Origin: UMGS902 sp045538895
GTDB taxonomy: Bacteria; Bacillota; Clostridia; Oscillospirales; CAG-272
Assembly (NCBI GenBank): GCA_045538895.1
Contig: JAZQEH010000041.1
Location: 1 to 21,371, forward strand
Direction: 5' to 3'
Length of the DNA stretch: 21,371 bases
Shown here: in pieces, positions 6,460 to 13,750 of the stretch
Layout of the letters: each line of letters opens with the position of its first letter
Numbering within the stretch: the first letter of the stretch is position 1
Notes under the pieces: model-generated
Databases searched by the model: none
Told to the model about the DNA's origin: nothing
What the model saw: only the letters and a program-made list of their open reading frames with translations
Made by a program: the position numbers and the translations under genes

Positions 6460-7602
6460 ATGAAAAAAGCATATACAAATATTTTTATTGGTGCTGTGCG
6501 TTTTTCTGTTGCAACACTTCTGTTTGCAGCGATATCGGTATTGGCAAACCGAACCTCTTATTTTATTGCTGAGGATATGACTGCTGATGTCAGTGAGGAT
6601 GCTATCCGTTTTATACACATTGCTATTGCTGTACTGGCATATTACTCTTTATTCAAGGCTTTTATCATTACTGATAATAAATCAAAGGAATTTAAAATAC
6701 GTAGTTTCGTAATATCCATTGCGGTAACTGCGGTTTTCTTTGTTCTTTTTCCTACGGCTTTTGCTGTTGAATCGCTTTACGGTTGGTCAGAGATTAATAG
6801 AATATACGTTTATCTTATTCTGATTGCGGCTTTTGCTTTAACAAACATCTTGGCATGGATATCGGCGGATAAAGCATTGAAAAACAAATCAAATGCTTAT
6901 GGAATAGGGTATTTAATAAAGCATATCATCATCAGCTTTTTGATATATCCCTTGATGGCATACATGCTCCCGATATTCGTTCCGACACTCAGAACCTTGC
7001 CCAAAACATTGTTTTTAATCGCTGCTATTGTAGTTCCCATATTGCTTGCAATTATTGCTGCATTTGCGGTATTCGACTATATACGTGCGTTTTTTGTACG
7101 CCGTAAGTTCTTGAAAAAACTGAAAAAAGCGGCAAAGAAAAACGGATATAAATTATCGAAAATTGTTCATCCGTATTTATCGCTGTTTGTTGATTATAAT
7201 GATAAGAGTTTTTCCATAGAAGCAAACGGTAAAAAATATGACTGCAAGTTTCTTGCCGGGATAAGCTATGGCGACCCGATGCATTTTGAGGATGACGGAA
7301 AGGGAAGAATCATTCGCCACATAACATTGCGTTACCGTACGCTTCGTGCGGCACCGTTTGCAAAAAGCGGCATGATGTGGCAAAAGCTTCCTGATAATCT
7401 TGCCGAGTTTGAAACTCATTTTACATATAACTTTGAAAGTGACAACAAAAAAGTGCTGATAATATGCCCGACTCCCCATTCCGTTTTTGCGACCGGACAG
7501 GGGCAAAACCGATTACTTGACGTTAACGATGTTATTTACGGATATACGATAATGACAGGTACGGCTTTTATAAATGCACTTGAAAGGGACGCTGTAAAAT
7601 GA
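6460..7602 (+). CDS. Polytopic membrane protein with cytosolic C-terminal domain, unknown family
   Basis: I do not recognise this 380-aa protein. Six hydrophobic segments are visible at about 9-28, 48-70, 81-105, 115-135, 150-174 and 182-208. A strongly basic linker follows (FFVRRKFLKKLKKAAKKNGYK, about 210-230), which by the positive-inside rule puts the C-terminal ~150 residues in the cytoplasm. That domain is soluble and beta-rich (FVDYNDKSFSIEANGKKYDCKF, then RHITLRYRTLR), without known catalytic motifs. A strong AAGGAGGG ribosome binding site (6447-6454) fixes the start. The gene shares a 4-base ATGA overlap with the downstream MGMT-family gene, so the two are translationally coupled, although no functional link is evident. 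Confidence 0.85.
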   Translation: MKKAYTNIFIGAVRFSVATLLFAAISVLANRTSYFIAEDMTADVSEDAIRFIHIAIAVLAYYSLFKAFIITDNKSKEFKIRSFVISIAVTAVFFVLFPTAFAVESLYGWSEINRIYVYLILIAAFALTNILAWISADKALKNKSNAYGIGYLIKHIIISFLIYPLMAYMLPIFVPTLRTLPKTLFLIAAIVVPILLAIIAAFAVFDYIRAFFVRRKFLKKLKKAAKKNGYKLSKIVHPYLSLFVDYNDKSFSIEANGKKYDCKFLAGISYGDPMHFEDDGKGRIIRHITLRYRTLRAAPFAKSGMMWQKLPDNLAEFETHFTYNFESDNKKVLIICPTPHSVFATGQGQNRLLDVNDVIYGYTIMTGTAFINALERDAVK

Positions 7603-7907
7603 ATGATTTGTACGAAAGAATATATGAAGCCGTGAAAAAGATACCGTGTGGAAAGGTTGCAACATACGCACAGGTTGCCGCTATGGTAGGAAACCCTCGG
7701 TTGTGTAGAGTTGTGGGAAATGCACTGCATCAGAATCCGTATTTCGGAATCGTTCCTTGCCACCGTGTTGTAAATTCAAAAGGATGCCTTGCTAAAGGTT
7801 TTGTTTTTGGCGGGGAGGGTGTTCAGGCGAAAATGCTTATGGCGGAGGGCGTTGAAGTCGTAGACGGAAAGGTAGACCTTAGTGTATACAGATGCAGTAT
7901 GTGTTAG
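7599..7907 (+). CDS. MGMT-family protein (alkyltransferase catalytic domain only)
   Basis: A 102-aa protein matching only the C-terminal DNA-binding and active-site domain of O6-alkylguanine-DNA alkyltransferases. Visible hallmarks are IPCGKVATYAQVA (Y23), an arginine-finger segment RVVGNAL (R37) and the acceptor motif IVPCHRVV with C54, followed by the GGEGVQAKMLMAEGV helix. The N-terminal domain of Ada/Ogt-type enzymes (about 70-90 residues) is missing, as in alkyltransferase-like (ATL) proteins. ATLs normally lack the acceptor cysteine, whereas here it is kept. It may therefore transfer alkyl groups to itself, or act as a damage sensor. The C-terminus carries two further cysteines (RCSMC). 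The start overlaps the upstream stop (ATGA). Confidence 0.88.
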   Translation: MNDLYERIYEAVKKIPCGKVATYAQVAAMVGNPRLCRVVGNALHQNPYFGIVPCHRVVNSKGCLAKGFVFGGEGVQAKMLMAEGVEVVDGKVDLSVYRCSMC

Positions 7908-7936
7908 TTTTTAGCCACATATGTTTAATATTCACC

Positions 7937-7965
7937 TTGACGGGATTATACAAATTTGATAGAAT
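7937..7965 (+). promoter_or_regulatory. Sigma-A promoter for the GH43 gene
   Basis: TTGACG (7937-7942), a 17-base spacer, and TAGAAT (7960-7965). Transcription should begin near 7972, about 24 bases before the ATG. No terminator is seen between the MGMT gene and this promoter. Confidence 0.7.
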
Positions 7966-7995
7966 TATATAAAATCGGGTTGAAAGGATACATGC

Positions 7996-10230
7996 ATGAA
8001 AACACAGATTAAACTTCTTTGGGTTTTGTGCCTTGCGGCTTTGTTATGCATTAGCATTTTTGCTAAAGAAACAGTAGTCTATGAAAATGATTTTTCGGAC
8101 TCCTCGTTGTCCGACTTTACTTTGAACGGTAATTGGACTGTATCAAACGGTATGCTTACTTTAAGTAGCGGCGGCGTGGGATATATCAAATATAATCTTG
8201 GAAGTGAGTATGCGGATAAGAATTTCAGAGTAGAGGTTGACTTCCTCGGTCATACGTCAACCGGCGGCATTTGCATAGGTGCCGTTGGTGAAGGCATAGC
8301 AAATACTCCGGTAAACTTTTTTGGCTATGACGGATTTATCGGTGCGGCCGGAACCAAAGGTGCATTCGGCTGTTATGATTCAAATGGCGAGTGGAAAGGA
8401 AATATTGGCGTAGGTAAAGAGAATATTGACGTTAAGGATCTGCATCTGTGTGCAGAAATCATTGACGGTGTCATTACATATACCGTGACTTCTCTTGACG
8501 GTACGACAAAATACTTTGGAATAGAGTATACTATAGGACAATCGGATTATGACGTTTACAATGCGCTGAGCGGTATTGTAGGCTTGCGTAAATTCTATAG
8601 CGATAAAGGCTCGTTTGACAATTTCAAGGTAACGCTTATCGAAGAAGACTCTATGTATACTATGAGCACGTATCAGGCATTTTGTGGAGTGGACTATTTC
8701 AGAAGTGTTGCACTGCGTGTCAGCAATGACGTGCTTCGGGGTACGGGTGCAATGATGTCGCATCTGACGTTAGACCGCGATTTTAAAGTTGATTTTACGC
8801 TTGTGCCTGCCGGTGTATCAAGATTTTTCTTTGGTATGGATGCAATCGGTAACGGTTATGCTTTTGAAATCAACAAGAACAAGGAGACAGCTTCTTTCTA
8901 TCAGCTTAACACCTACTCGTATACAAAACTCGCTGAAAAGCCTGTACCGGTAACCGACGGTGAATACAACGTGTCAGTACAGGTGCTTGACGGAATAGCT
9001 ACAATGATATTTGATGCATATTCCGAGGGGGAAAATGCGTTCAATACCTTTGAAATGCAGCTTGACGGTTATATGCCGGGCAAAATCGGTTTCGGGCTTC
9101 AGGGTGGCAATGTCAAAAACGTTGTTTTTGGTGAACCTGTGGGATATGAGGGAGAAACATATGTAAACTCTCTTGTCAGGGGTGCCGATCCGGACGTTCT
9201 TTTCTATGACAATACATATTATCTTTACAACCGTATTAATGACGGAGATAATATTTTTGTAGTTTATACCTCGGCAGACCTTGCCAAGTGGACGTATCGC
9301 GGAGTTGTGTTTACAGATTCGGATGAATACACAACTTCATCATATATGAGCCCTAATGCATTTTATTACGACGGCGTGTTCTATTTGTTCTATGCGGCAA
9401 AAAATGAGGCAGGGGAAAGCCGTATTTACTATGCAACCTCCGATTCTCCGTACGGACCCTTTGTACACAAAAACGGTCAGTCTCCAATCCATGATGTTTT
9501 GGAAATTGGCGGTCATCCATACCTTGATGAAAGCGGAAAGGTATACATGACGTATGTGCGTTTTGATAGCGGAAATCATATCTGGATGGAAGAGGTTACT
9601 CTTTCGAACGGTACGGTTACACCTGTTGGCGGTACGTTGACCAAGGTTATTTCTCCTGAATTTGAATATGAGATTGACAGCTACGGGGCTGTCGCCGAGG
9701 GCGGTGTAATTCATAAGCACAACGGATATTATTATATGATTTACGCATCGGGACACTATCTTGGTGAATACGGTGAATCGTATGCCGTTTCAAAGAACAT
9801 TCTCGGACCTTATACAAAGTACAAGTATAATGAAATATTGGTATCCAACAGTCAGATAAGGGGCGTTGGTGACGGTATTTTTGTTCCTTCTCCTGACGGT
9901 AATGAGCTTTATATGGTATACCACAAGCATTTTTCTACAACTAAAGTTTCGGAAAGACAGACCTGTATAGATAAGGTTAAGTTTGTTACCGATAAAAACG
10001 GCGGTCCTGATATTCTCAGAGTAAACGGGCCTACCACAACTCCACAGCCGCTTCCGTCAAATATTTACCGTTATGACATCGACCGTGACGGTAAGCATAC
10101 CTTGATTGATGCACTAAAGCTTGCAAAGCATTTCGCATCAGTTGAATATAACGGCAGATACGACGTTGACGGTGACGGAAGTGAAACCGCACTTGATATT
10201 TTACTTGTAATTAAAGAAGTATTAAACTAA
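7996..10230 (+). CDS. Secreted glycoside hydrolase family 43 protein with C-terminal dockerin
   Basis: A 744-aa exported enzyme. Residues 1-23 are a signal peptide (LLWVLCLAALLCISIFAKE). About 28-215 and 225-380 form two beta-sandwich regions like LamG/DUF1080-type sugar-binding folds. About 390-665 is a five-bladed propeller of GH43 type: ADPDVLFYDNTYYLY (D398, putative base), MSPNAFYYDGVFYLFY, and AVAEGGVIHKHNGYYYMIY (E568, putative acid). The usual IDxxxF aspartate (pKa modulator) appears as G505 in EIGGHPYLDE. Residues ~692-744 form a type-I-like dockerin with two calcium loops, DIDRDGKHTLID and DVDGDGSETALD. It probably trims arabinose- or xylose-containing plant polysaccharide, docked to a cohesin on the surface or in a cellulosome. 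AAAGGA at 7983-7988 sets the start. Confidence 0.9.
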   Translation: MKTQIKLLWVLCLAALLCISIFAKETVVYENDFSDSSLSDFTLNGNWTVSNGMLTLSSGGVGYIKYNLGSEYADKNFRVEVDFLGHTSTGGICIGAVGEGIANTPVNFFGYDGFIGAAGTKGAFGCYDSNGEWKGNIGVGKENIDVKDLHLCAEIIDGVITYTVTSLDGTTKYFGIEYTIGQSDYDVYNALSGIVGLRKFYSDKGSFDNFKVTLIEEDSMYTMSTYQAFCGVDYFRSVALRVSNDVLRGTGAMMSHLTLDRDFKVDFTLVPAGVSRFFFGMDAIGNGYAFEINKNKETASFYQLNTYSYTKLAEKPVPVTDGEYNVSVQVLDGIATMIFDAYSEGENAFNTFEMQLDGYMPGKIGFGLQGGNVKNVVFGEPVGYEGETYVNSLVRGADPDVLFYDNTYYLYNRINDGDNIFVVYTSADLAKWTYRGVVFTDSDEYTTSSYMSPNAFYYDGVFYLFYAAKNEAGESRIYYATSDSPYGPFVHKNGQSPIHDVLEIGGHPYLDESGKVYMTYVRFDSGNHIWMEEVTLSNGTVTPVGGTLTKVISPEFEYEIDSYGAVAEGGVIHKHNGYYYMIYASGHYLGEYGESYAVSKNILGPYTKYKYNEILVSNSQIRGVGDGIFVPSPDGNELYMVYHKHFSTTKVSERQTCIDKVKFVTDKNGGPDILRVNGPTTTPQPLPSNIYRYDIDRDGKHTLIDALKLAKHFASVEYNGRYDVDGDGSETALDILLVIKEVLN

Positions 10231-10259
10231 AAAAAGGCTCGGAAAACCGAGCCTTTTTT
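10230..10259. terminator. Bidirectional terminator between convergent genes
   Basis: A 13-bp stem (AAAAAAGGCTCGG at 10230-10242 with CCGAGCCTTTTTT at 10247-10259) and an AAAA loop. Runs of A and T on the two sides suit both the GH43 gene (plus) and the PsiE-like gene (minus). It overlaps the last base of one stop codon and the minus gene's stop. Confidence 0.95.
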
Positions 10260-10902
10260 ACTTGAACAGTCTTTTTTTAGTGATAATTTCAATCTTTTTG
10301 ATTTCTCCGTCTTCCATGCTGTATACACGGAATACCGCATCGTTGAATACGATTTCTTCGTTTTCCGCAACTCTGCGTTCAAGGCGGTGAAACTCTCCGC
10401 ACAGGATTTCGCCTATTGTCTCGCCTAAATTTTTGGGTAGAGTTATATGTAAAAGGTTTTCAACTTCAGAAACTTTTGTATCTGCGTTAAAAGTTGTCCC
10501 GTCCTTGGTTTTATAACTGTCATAATGTAAAAACTTTTTAATGGCAAAGACGATCGCAATAGCAATAACGCAAAGGAGCATGTCAAGACTGCCAAATTCG
10601 GTATCAGCAACAACTCGCTTGGCAATAACAAAGAGCAATACTTCAAGTACGCTTGCGGGAGTGTGTTTTACAATCATCTTGATCATTTCTATTGCAATAA
10701 CGATTACAATAGCAGACGAGAACATGGAGCTGTAGGTTTTTGAAAAATCGGCTTTTCCAAAAATATCAGCACAGAATTGGCTCATATCGCAAACAAGAGC
10801 CACAGATGCAAGTATAACCGAAACAACTATAATCAGTGCTACAAGCAATTCAAGATAACTGGCAACGGCTGATAAAAACCTCCTGAATCTGTGTCTTAAC
10901 AT
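10258..10902 (-). CDS. PsiE-like membrane protein with transporter-associated (CorC_HlyC-like) domain
   Basis: A 214-aa protein with an N-terminal membrane half and a C-terminal soluble domain. Hydrophobic segments lie at about 16-37, 62-78, 84-98 and 105-123; the HTPASVLEVLLFVIAKRVV stretch resembles the PsiE (phosphate-starvation-inducible) membrane family. Residues ~135-212 (TFNADTKVSEVENLLHITLP, then GETIGEILCGEFHRL, then VFNDAVFRVYSMEDGEIKKIEI) have the layout of the CorC_HlyC domain found at the C-terminus of CBS-type transporter proteins. The CBS domains are absent, so this is a direct PsiE-to-CorC_HlyC fusion. Function is unknown; a role in ion or phosphate physiology is a guess from the two families. 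GGAGG (complement of 10910-10914), 7 bases before the ATG, sets the start. It is transcribed alone from its own promoter. Confidence 0.8.
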   Translation of the reverse strand: MLRHRFRRFLSAVASYLELLVALIIVVSVILASVALVCDMSQFCADIFGKADFSKTYSSMFSSAIVIVIAIEMIKMIVKHTPASVLEVLLFVIAKRVVADTEFGSLDMLLCVIAIAIVFAIKKFLHYDSYKTKDGTTFNADTKVSEVENLLHITLPKNLGETIGEILCGEFHRLERRVAENEEIVFNDAVFRVYSMEDGEIKKIEIITKKRLFK

Positions 10903-10935
10903 GCAAATACCTCCAAAACAATAAAAGTTGATTTT

Positions 10936-10964
10936 ATTATACCATTAATGCTTTGTTTTGACAA
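10936..10964 (-). promoter_or_regulatory. Sigma-A promoter (extended -10) for the PsiE-like gene
   Basis: On the minus strand TTGTCA (10959-10964), a 17-base spacer ending TGG, and a consensus TATAAT (10936-10941). It is placed back to back with the sigma-factor promoter at 10980-11008. Confidence 0.82.
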
Positions 10965-10979
10965 GATGCTATTTTTATA

Positions 10980-11008
10980 TGGAAATATTTACAGTAGTGT
11001 GCTATAAT
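10980..11008 (+). promoter_or_regulatory. Sigma-A promoter (extended -10) for the second ECF operon
   Basis: TATAAT at 11003-11008 is preceded by TGC (extended -10), with a weak -35 TGGAAA (10980-10985) at 17-base spacing. This operon therefore looks driven by the housekeeping sigma factor rather than only by itself. Confidence 0.65.
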
Positions 11009-11022
11009 TATAAAAAATAATT

Positions 11023-11080
11023 TGCCGTTTCAAAGAGGATTTTTTAAAAGATTTGCGACAAATCTATGAAAGCGGCGGCA
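11023..11080 (+). promoter_or_regulatory. Structured leader of the second ECF operon
   Basis: TGCCGTTTCA (11023-11032) can pair with TGAAA (11067-11071) plus CGGCA (11076-11080), leaving a 4-base bulge. The enclosed AGATTT/AAATCT hairpin (11049-11054/11060-11065) is perfect. The outer stem ends on the first base of the AGGAGG ribosome binding site (11080-11085), so it could affect translation initiation. No known riboswitch class is recognised. Confidence 0.35.
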
Positions 11081-11089
11081 GGAGGAAAA

Positions 11090-11641
11090 ATGTTCAACGG
11101 TGCTGAGTGCTACCGTCGGTATATAAACGGCGACGAGCAGGCTTTTGATGAGCTGATGGACGCATACCACGACGGGTTGATTTTATTTATTAATAAGACT
11201 GTCGGCAACTATTCTGTAGCAGAAGAGCTTGCTGCCGATACTTTTGTTGAGCTTATAATTCATAAAAAGCGTTTTTTAGGTAACAGCGATTTCCGCACTT
11301 ATCTTTATTCAATTGCAAGACATAAGGCGATAGACTTTGTCAGAAAAGACGTTAAGAAAAAAACTGTTGCACCTGAAGAGCTGCCCGAGATGCAGGACGA
11401 TGAGCAAATCGAAGAAACGTTTATCGAGGACGAGAGCAAGCGAGCCTTGCACCGTGCAATTTCAAAGCTTAGCGATGATTACCGTGCGGTTGTATATTTG
11501 ATTTTCTTTGAGGAGCTTTCATACGATGCTGCGGCAAAGGTTCTGGGTAAGAGTAAAAAACAAATAGACAATATAGTTTACAGGGCTAAAGGATTGCTCA
11601 AAAAAATACTTACGGAGGGAGATGACACCTATGCGGACTAA
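11090..11641 (+). CDS. ECF-type RNA polymerase sigma factor (second)
   Basis: A 183-aa sigma factor. Region 2 spans about residues 15-85, with YSVAEELAADTFVELI and FRTYLYSIARHKAIDFVRKDVKKK (-10 recognition). An acidic linker follows (EELPEMQDDEQIEETFIEDE, about 96-115). Region 4 spans about 118-172, with helix-turn-helix LSYDAAAKVLGKSKKQIDNIVYRAKGLL. The frame is open to an ATG at 11066, but that ATG has no ribosome binding site and lies in the leader stem. AGGAGG at 11080-11085 places the start at 11090, with a slightly short spacing of 4 bases. The stop overlaps the start of the next gene, the normal coupling of a sigma factor with its membrane regulator. It differs clearly from the sigma factor at 1393, so the two are not a recent duplication. 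Confidence 0.92.
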   Translation: MFNGAECYRRYINGDEQAFDELMDAYHDGLILFINKTVGNYSVAEELAADTFVELIIHKKRFLGNSDFRTYLYSIARHKAIDFVRKDVKKKTVAPEELPEMQDDEQIEETFIEDESKRALHRAISKLSDDYRAVVYLIFFEELSYDAAAKVLGKSKKQIDNIVYRAKGLLKKILTEGDDTYAD

Positions 11642-12233
11642 AGAACAATTCAAGAAATACGTTTATGAAAAGGCGGATAAAAAGGCTTCGTTTTTGAAAA
11701 AAAGCAGAGCAGTGTGGGTTCGCGGAGTTGCGGCGTTCTCTCTTTTGTTTATAATCAGCGGTGCACTTATCTATGGAGATTTTGCTTCAAAAGATTCTAC
11801 TTCCGGAAACCTTGCTAAAGAGGAGTCTGTGATAGACGGAAGTAGAGGAGATTCCAAAACAAACGGAACTTATTTTTATTCCAAGAGCATGGATGATGTT
11901 ATTCAGACAATAGAAATGGAAACGGTTAATGAGTGTGGATATGGTACTGTGATTACACAGCCGTTTTCGCTCAGCGAAGATATGGTTGATGTTGAGCAAG
12001 AAAAAAATCTTTGTATTCAGTATTGTGCAGATGGAAAACGTATTGATAGCGAGGAAGCTGTTGCGATTGCAAAAGAAAAATGTACAATCAGTTATAACCA
12101 AATTAATGTTTATTATGATTCCGAGGCTGATGTTTGGAAGGTTGTTTTTTCTACCGAGAATACTGTCGGCGGATGTCAGACGGTATATTTGAACGGTGAC
12201 GGAACCGTTCGTTCAATAGGTTACGGTGAATAA
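11631..12233 (+). CDS. Putative anti-sigma factor with single TM and PepSY-like outer domain
   Basis: A 200-aa membrane protein. Residues 1-30 are short, basic and cytoplasmic (MRTKEQFKKYVYEKADKKAS). Residues ~31-49 (RGVAAFSLLFIISGALIYG) form one transmembrane helix. The outer part has a linker to about residue 125, then a C-terminal region IDSEEAVAIAKEKC ... INVYYDSEADVWKVVFST ... YLNGDGTVRSIGYGE (~133-200) that looks like a PepSY-type fold (helix followed by strands). The cytoplasmic part is very short for a classical anti-sigma domain, so it may bind sigma through a small helix, or sense or support the system instead. Two starts are possible: ATG 11622 (only 3 bases after GGAGG) and ATG 11631 (12 bases after it). 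I prefer 11631, which overlaps the sigma gene's last 11 bases. Confidence 0.75.
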   Translation: MRTKEQFKKYVYEKADKKASFLKKSRAVWVRGVAAFSLLFIISGALIYGDFASKDSTSGNLAKEESVIDGSRGDSKTNGTYFYSKSMDDVIQTIEMETVNECGYGTVITQPFSLSEDMVDVEQEKNLCIQYCADGKRIDSEEAVAIAKEKCTISYNQINVYYDSEADVWKVVFSTENTVGGCQTVYLNGDGTVRSIGYGE

Positions 12234-12274
12234 AAAAATAAGAGTTGTGCCATACGCATGACTCTTATTTTTTT
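12232..12274 (+). terminator. Intrinsic terminator of the second ECF operon
   Basis: A 14-bp stem, AAAAAAATAAGAGT (12232-12245) with ACTCTTATTTTTTT (12261-12274), and a 15-base loop. It starts inside the stop codon of the upstream gene. Confidence 0.88.
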
Positions 12275-12286
12275 GAGTAAAACTTG

Positions 12287-12315
12287 TTGCATTAAAGCGA
12301 TTTTTTTGTTATAAT
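12287..12315 (+). promoter_or_regulatory. Sigma-A promoter for the miaB-mutSL-tgt operon
   Basis: TTGCAT (12287-12292), a 17-base spacer, and TATAAT (12310-12315) with TGT before it (extended -10). It is the only strong promoter I see for the run of six genes to 21266. Confidence 0.82.
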
Positions 12316-12359
12316 GTATTTTGTGATTTTATGGACTTTTATATATAAGGAAATGTTTA

Positions 12360-13727
12360 ATGAAAAAGTATATAGAGCTTATAAAACAAAATAATGATGC
12401 GTTTGCAGATGCAAAATACCGTAGACGTGCATGCGTTGTTACTTTTGGCTGCCAGCAAAACGAGGCGGATTCTGAAAAACTCCGTGGTATGGCGCAGGCT
12501 ATGGGCTATGACGTTGTTGATGATGTTAAAAACGCCGATCTGATAGTTGTTAATACCTGTGCGGTGCGTGAGCATGCAGAGCAGAAGGCACTTTCCATTA
12601 TAGGTCAGTATAAGCATTTGAAGAATGCTAAAAGCGACCTTTTAATCGGTGTATGCGGTTGCATGGTTGCGCAGAAGCACCGTGTTGACCAGCTTAAAAA
12701 CAGTTATCCGTACGTTGATTTTTCGTTTGAGCCGTCATCGCTTGACCGCTTTCCGGAGATACTGTTTAATGTCTTGGGCAAAAAGGGCAGACTGTTCAGC
12801 ATCGGCGAAAACGCACGTGAGATTGGCGAGGGGATTCCCGTTCTGCGTGAGAGCAAAACAAAAGCATGGGTTAGTATCATGTACGGGTGCAATAACTTTT
12901 GCTCATATTGCATAGTGCCTTATGTGAGGGACAGGGAGCGTAGCCGAGAGTTTGTCCACGTTGTAAATGAAGTTGAAGAACTTGTAAAAAGCGGTGCTAA
13001 AGAAATCACCTTGCTTGGACAGAATGTAAATTCGTATAAGGGTGGATGCACTTTTGCAGAGCTTATCGAAAAGCTTTCTTCGATAGACGGCGACTTTCTT
13101 ATCAGATTCATGACAAGTCACCCCAAGGACGTTTCGGACGAGCTTATTTCTGCAATGGCAAAAAGCGAGCGTGTTGCAAAGCATTTTCATCTTCCTCTGC
13201 AATCGGGAAGTGACAGGATTTTGAAGATAATGAACCGTCATTATGACCGTGAACATTATTTGAAGAATGTTGAAAAAATGCGTGCGGCAATGCCCGATAT
13301 TTCACTTACCACCGATATTATCGTCGGATTTCCCGGTGAGAGTGACGAGGATTTTGAAGCGACTCTCGATATACTCCGCAAGGTGCGATATGACATGATA
13401 TATTCATTCATTTATTCTCCGAGAAAGGGAACACCTGCGGCTGAAATGGATAATCAGGTGCCGCCTGAAGTAAAATCCGAAAGAATGCAGAAGTTACTTG
13501 ATTTGCAAAATCAGATATCGCTTGAAAAGAATCAGGAGCTTGTTTCAAAGACAGTTCGTGTTCTTGTAGAGGGACGCAGTAAAAACGATGAAACGACGTT
13601 TACCGGCAGAACAGAGGGCAATAAGCTTGTTCATTTTGAAGCGAGTGATTCACTTATCGGAAGCTTTGTAAATGTAAAAATCATCCGTGCGGAGCCATTT
13701 AATCTGCGTGGAGAAATAGTAAAATAA
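12360..13727 (+). CDS. miaB: MiaB, tRNA (N6-isopentenyladenosine-37-C2)-methylthiotransferase
   Basis: A 455-aa radical-SAM enzyme that adds the 2-methylthio group to i6A37 of tRNAs reading UNN codons. The N-terminal UPF0004 domain has cluster cysteines C31 (TFGCQQNEADSEK), C67 (VNTCAVREHAEQKA) and C101 (VCGCMVAQ). The radical-SAM motif CNNFCSYC has C177, C181 and C184. GQNVNSY and the SLTTDIIVGFPGE strand are typical of MiaB rather than of MtaB or RimO. A TRAM RNA-binding domain occupies about residues 390-455. Length is normal for the family. AAGGA (12347-12351), 8 bases upstream, sets the start. It is the first gene of the operon and is followed by the YlbF/YmcA-family gene after 23 bases, as in Bacillus subtilis (ymcB-ymcA). 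Confidence 0.96.
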   Translation: MKKYIELIKQNNDAFADAKYRRRACVVTFGCQQNEADSEKLRGMAQAMGYDVVDDVKNADLIVVNTCAVREHAEQKALSIIGQYKHLKNAKSDLLIGVCGCMVAQKHRVDQLKNSYPYVDFSFEPSSLDRFPEILFNVLGKKGRLFSIGENAREIGEGIPVLRESKTKAWVSIMYGCNNFCSYCIVPYVRDRERSREFVHVVNEVEELVKSGAKEITLLGQNVNSYKGGCTFAELIEKLSSIDGDFLIRFMTSHPKDVSDELISAMAKSERVAKHFHLPLQSGSDRILKIMNRHYDREHYLKNVEKMRAAMPDISLTTDIIVGFPGESDEDFEATLDILRKVRYDMIYSFIYSPRKGTPAAEMDNQVPPEVKSERMQKLLDLQNQISLEKNQELVSKTVRVLVEGRSKNDETTFTGRTEGNKLVHFEASDSLIGSFVNVKIIRAEPFNLRGEIVK

Positions 13728-13750
13728 TTATTATAAAGAGGTATATAAAA

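Noticed and set aside
10958..10963. Perfect TTGACA as -35 for the second ECF operon
   Set aside because: It lies 39 bases from the nearest plus-strand TATAAT (11003), too far to pair. It is mostly the complement of the minus-strand -35 box.
1393..12233. The two ECF sigma operons as a recent duplication
   Set aside because: The two sigma proteins share only general ECF features, and their membrane partners differ in size and outer domain, so no recent common origin is supported.
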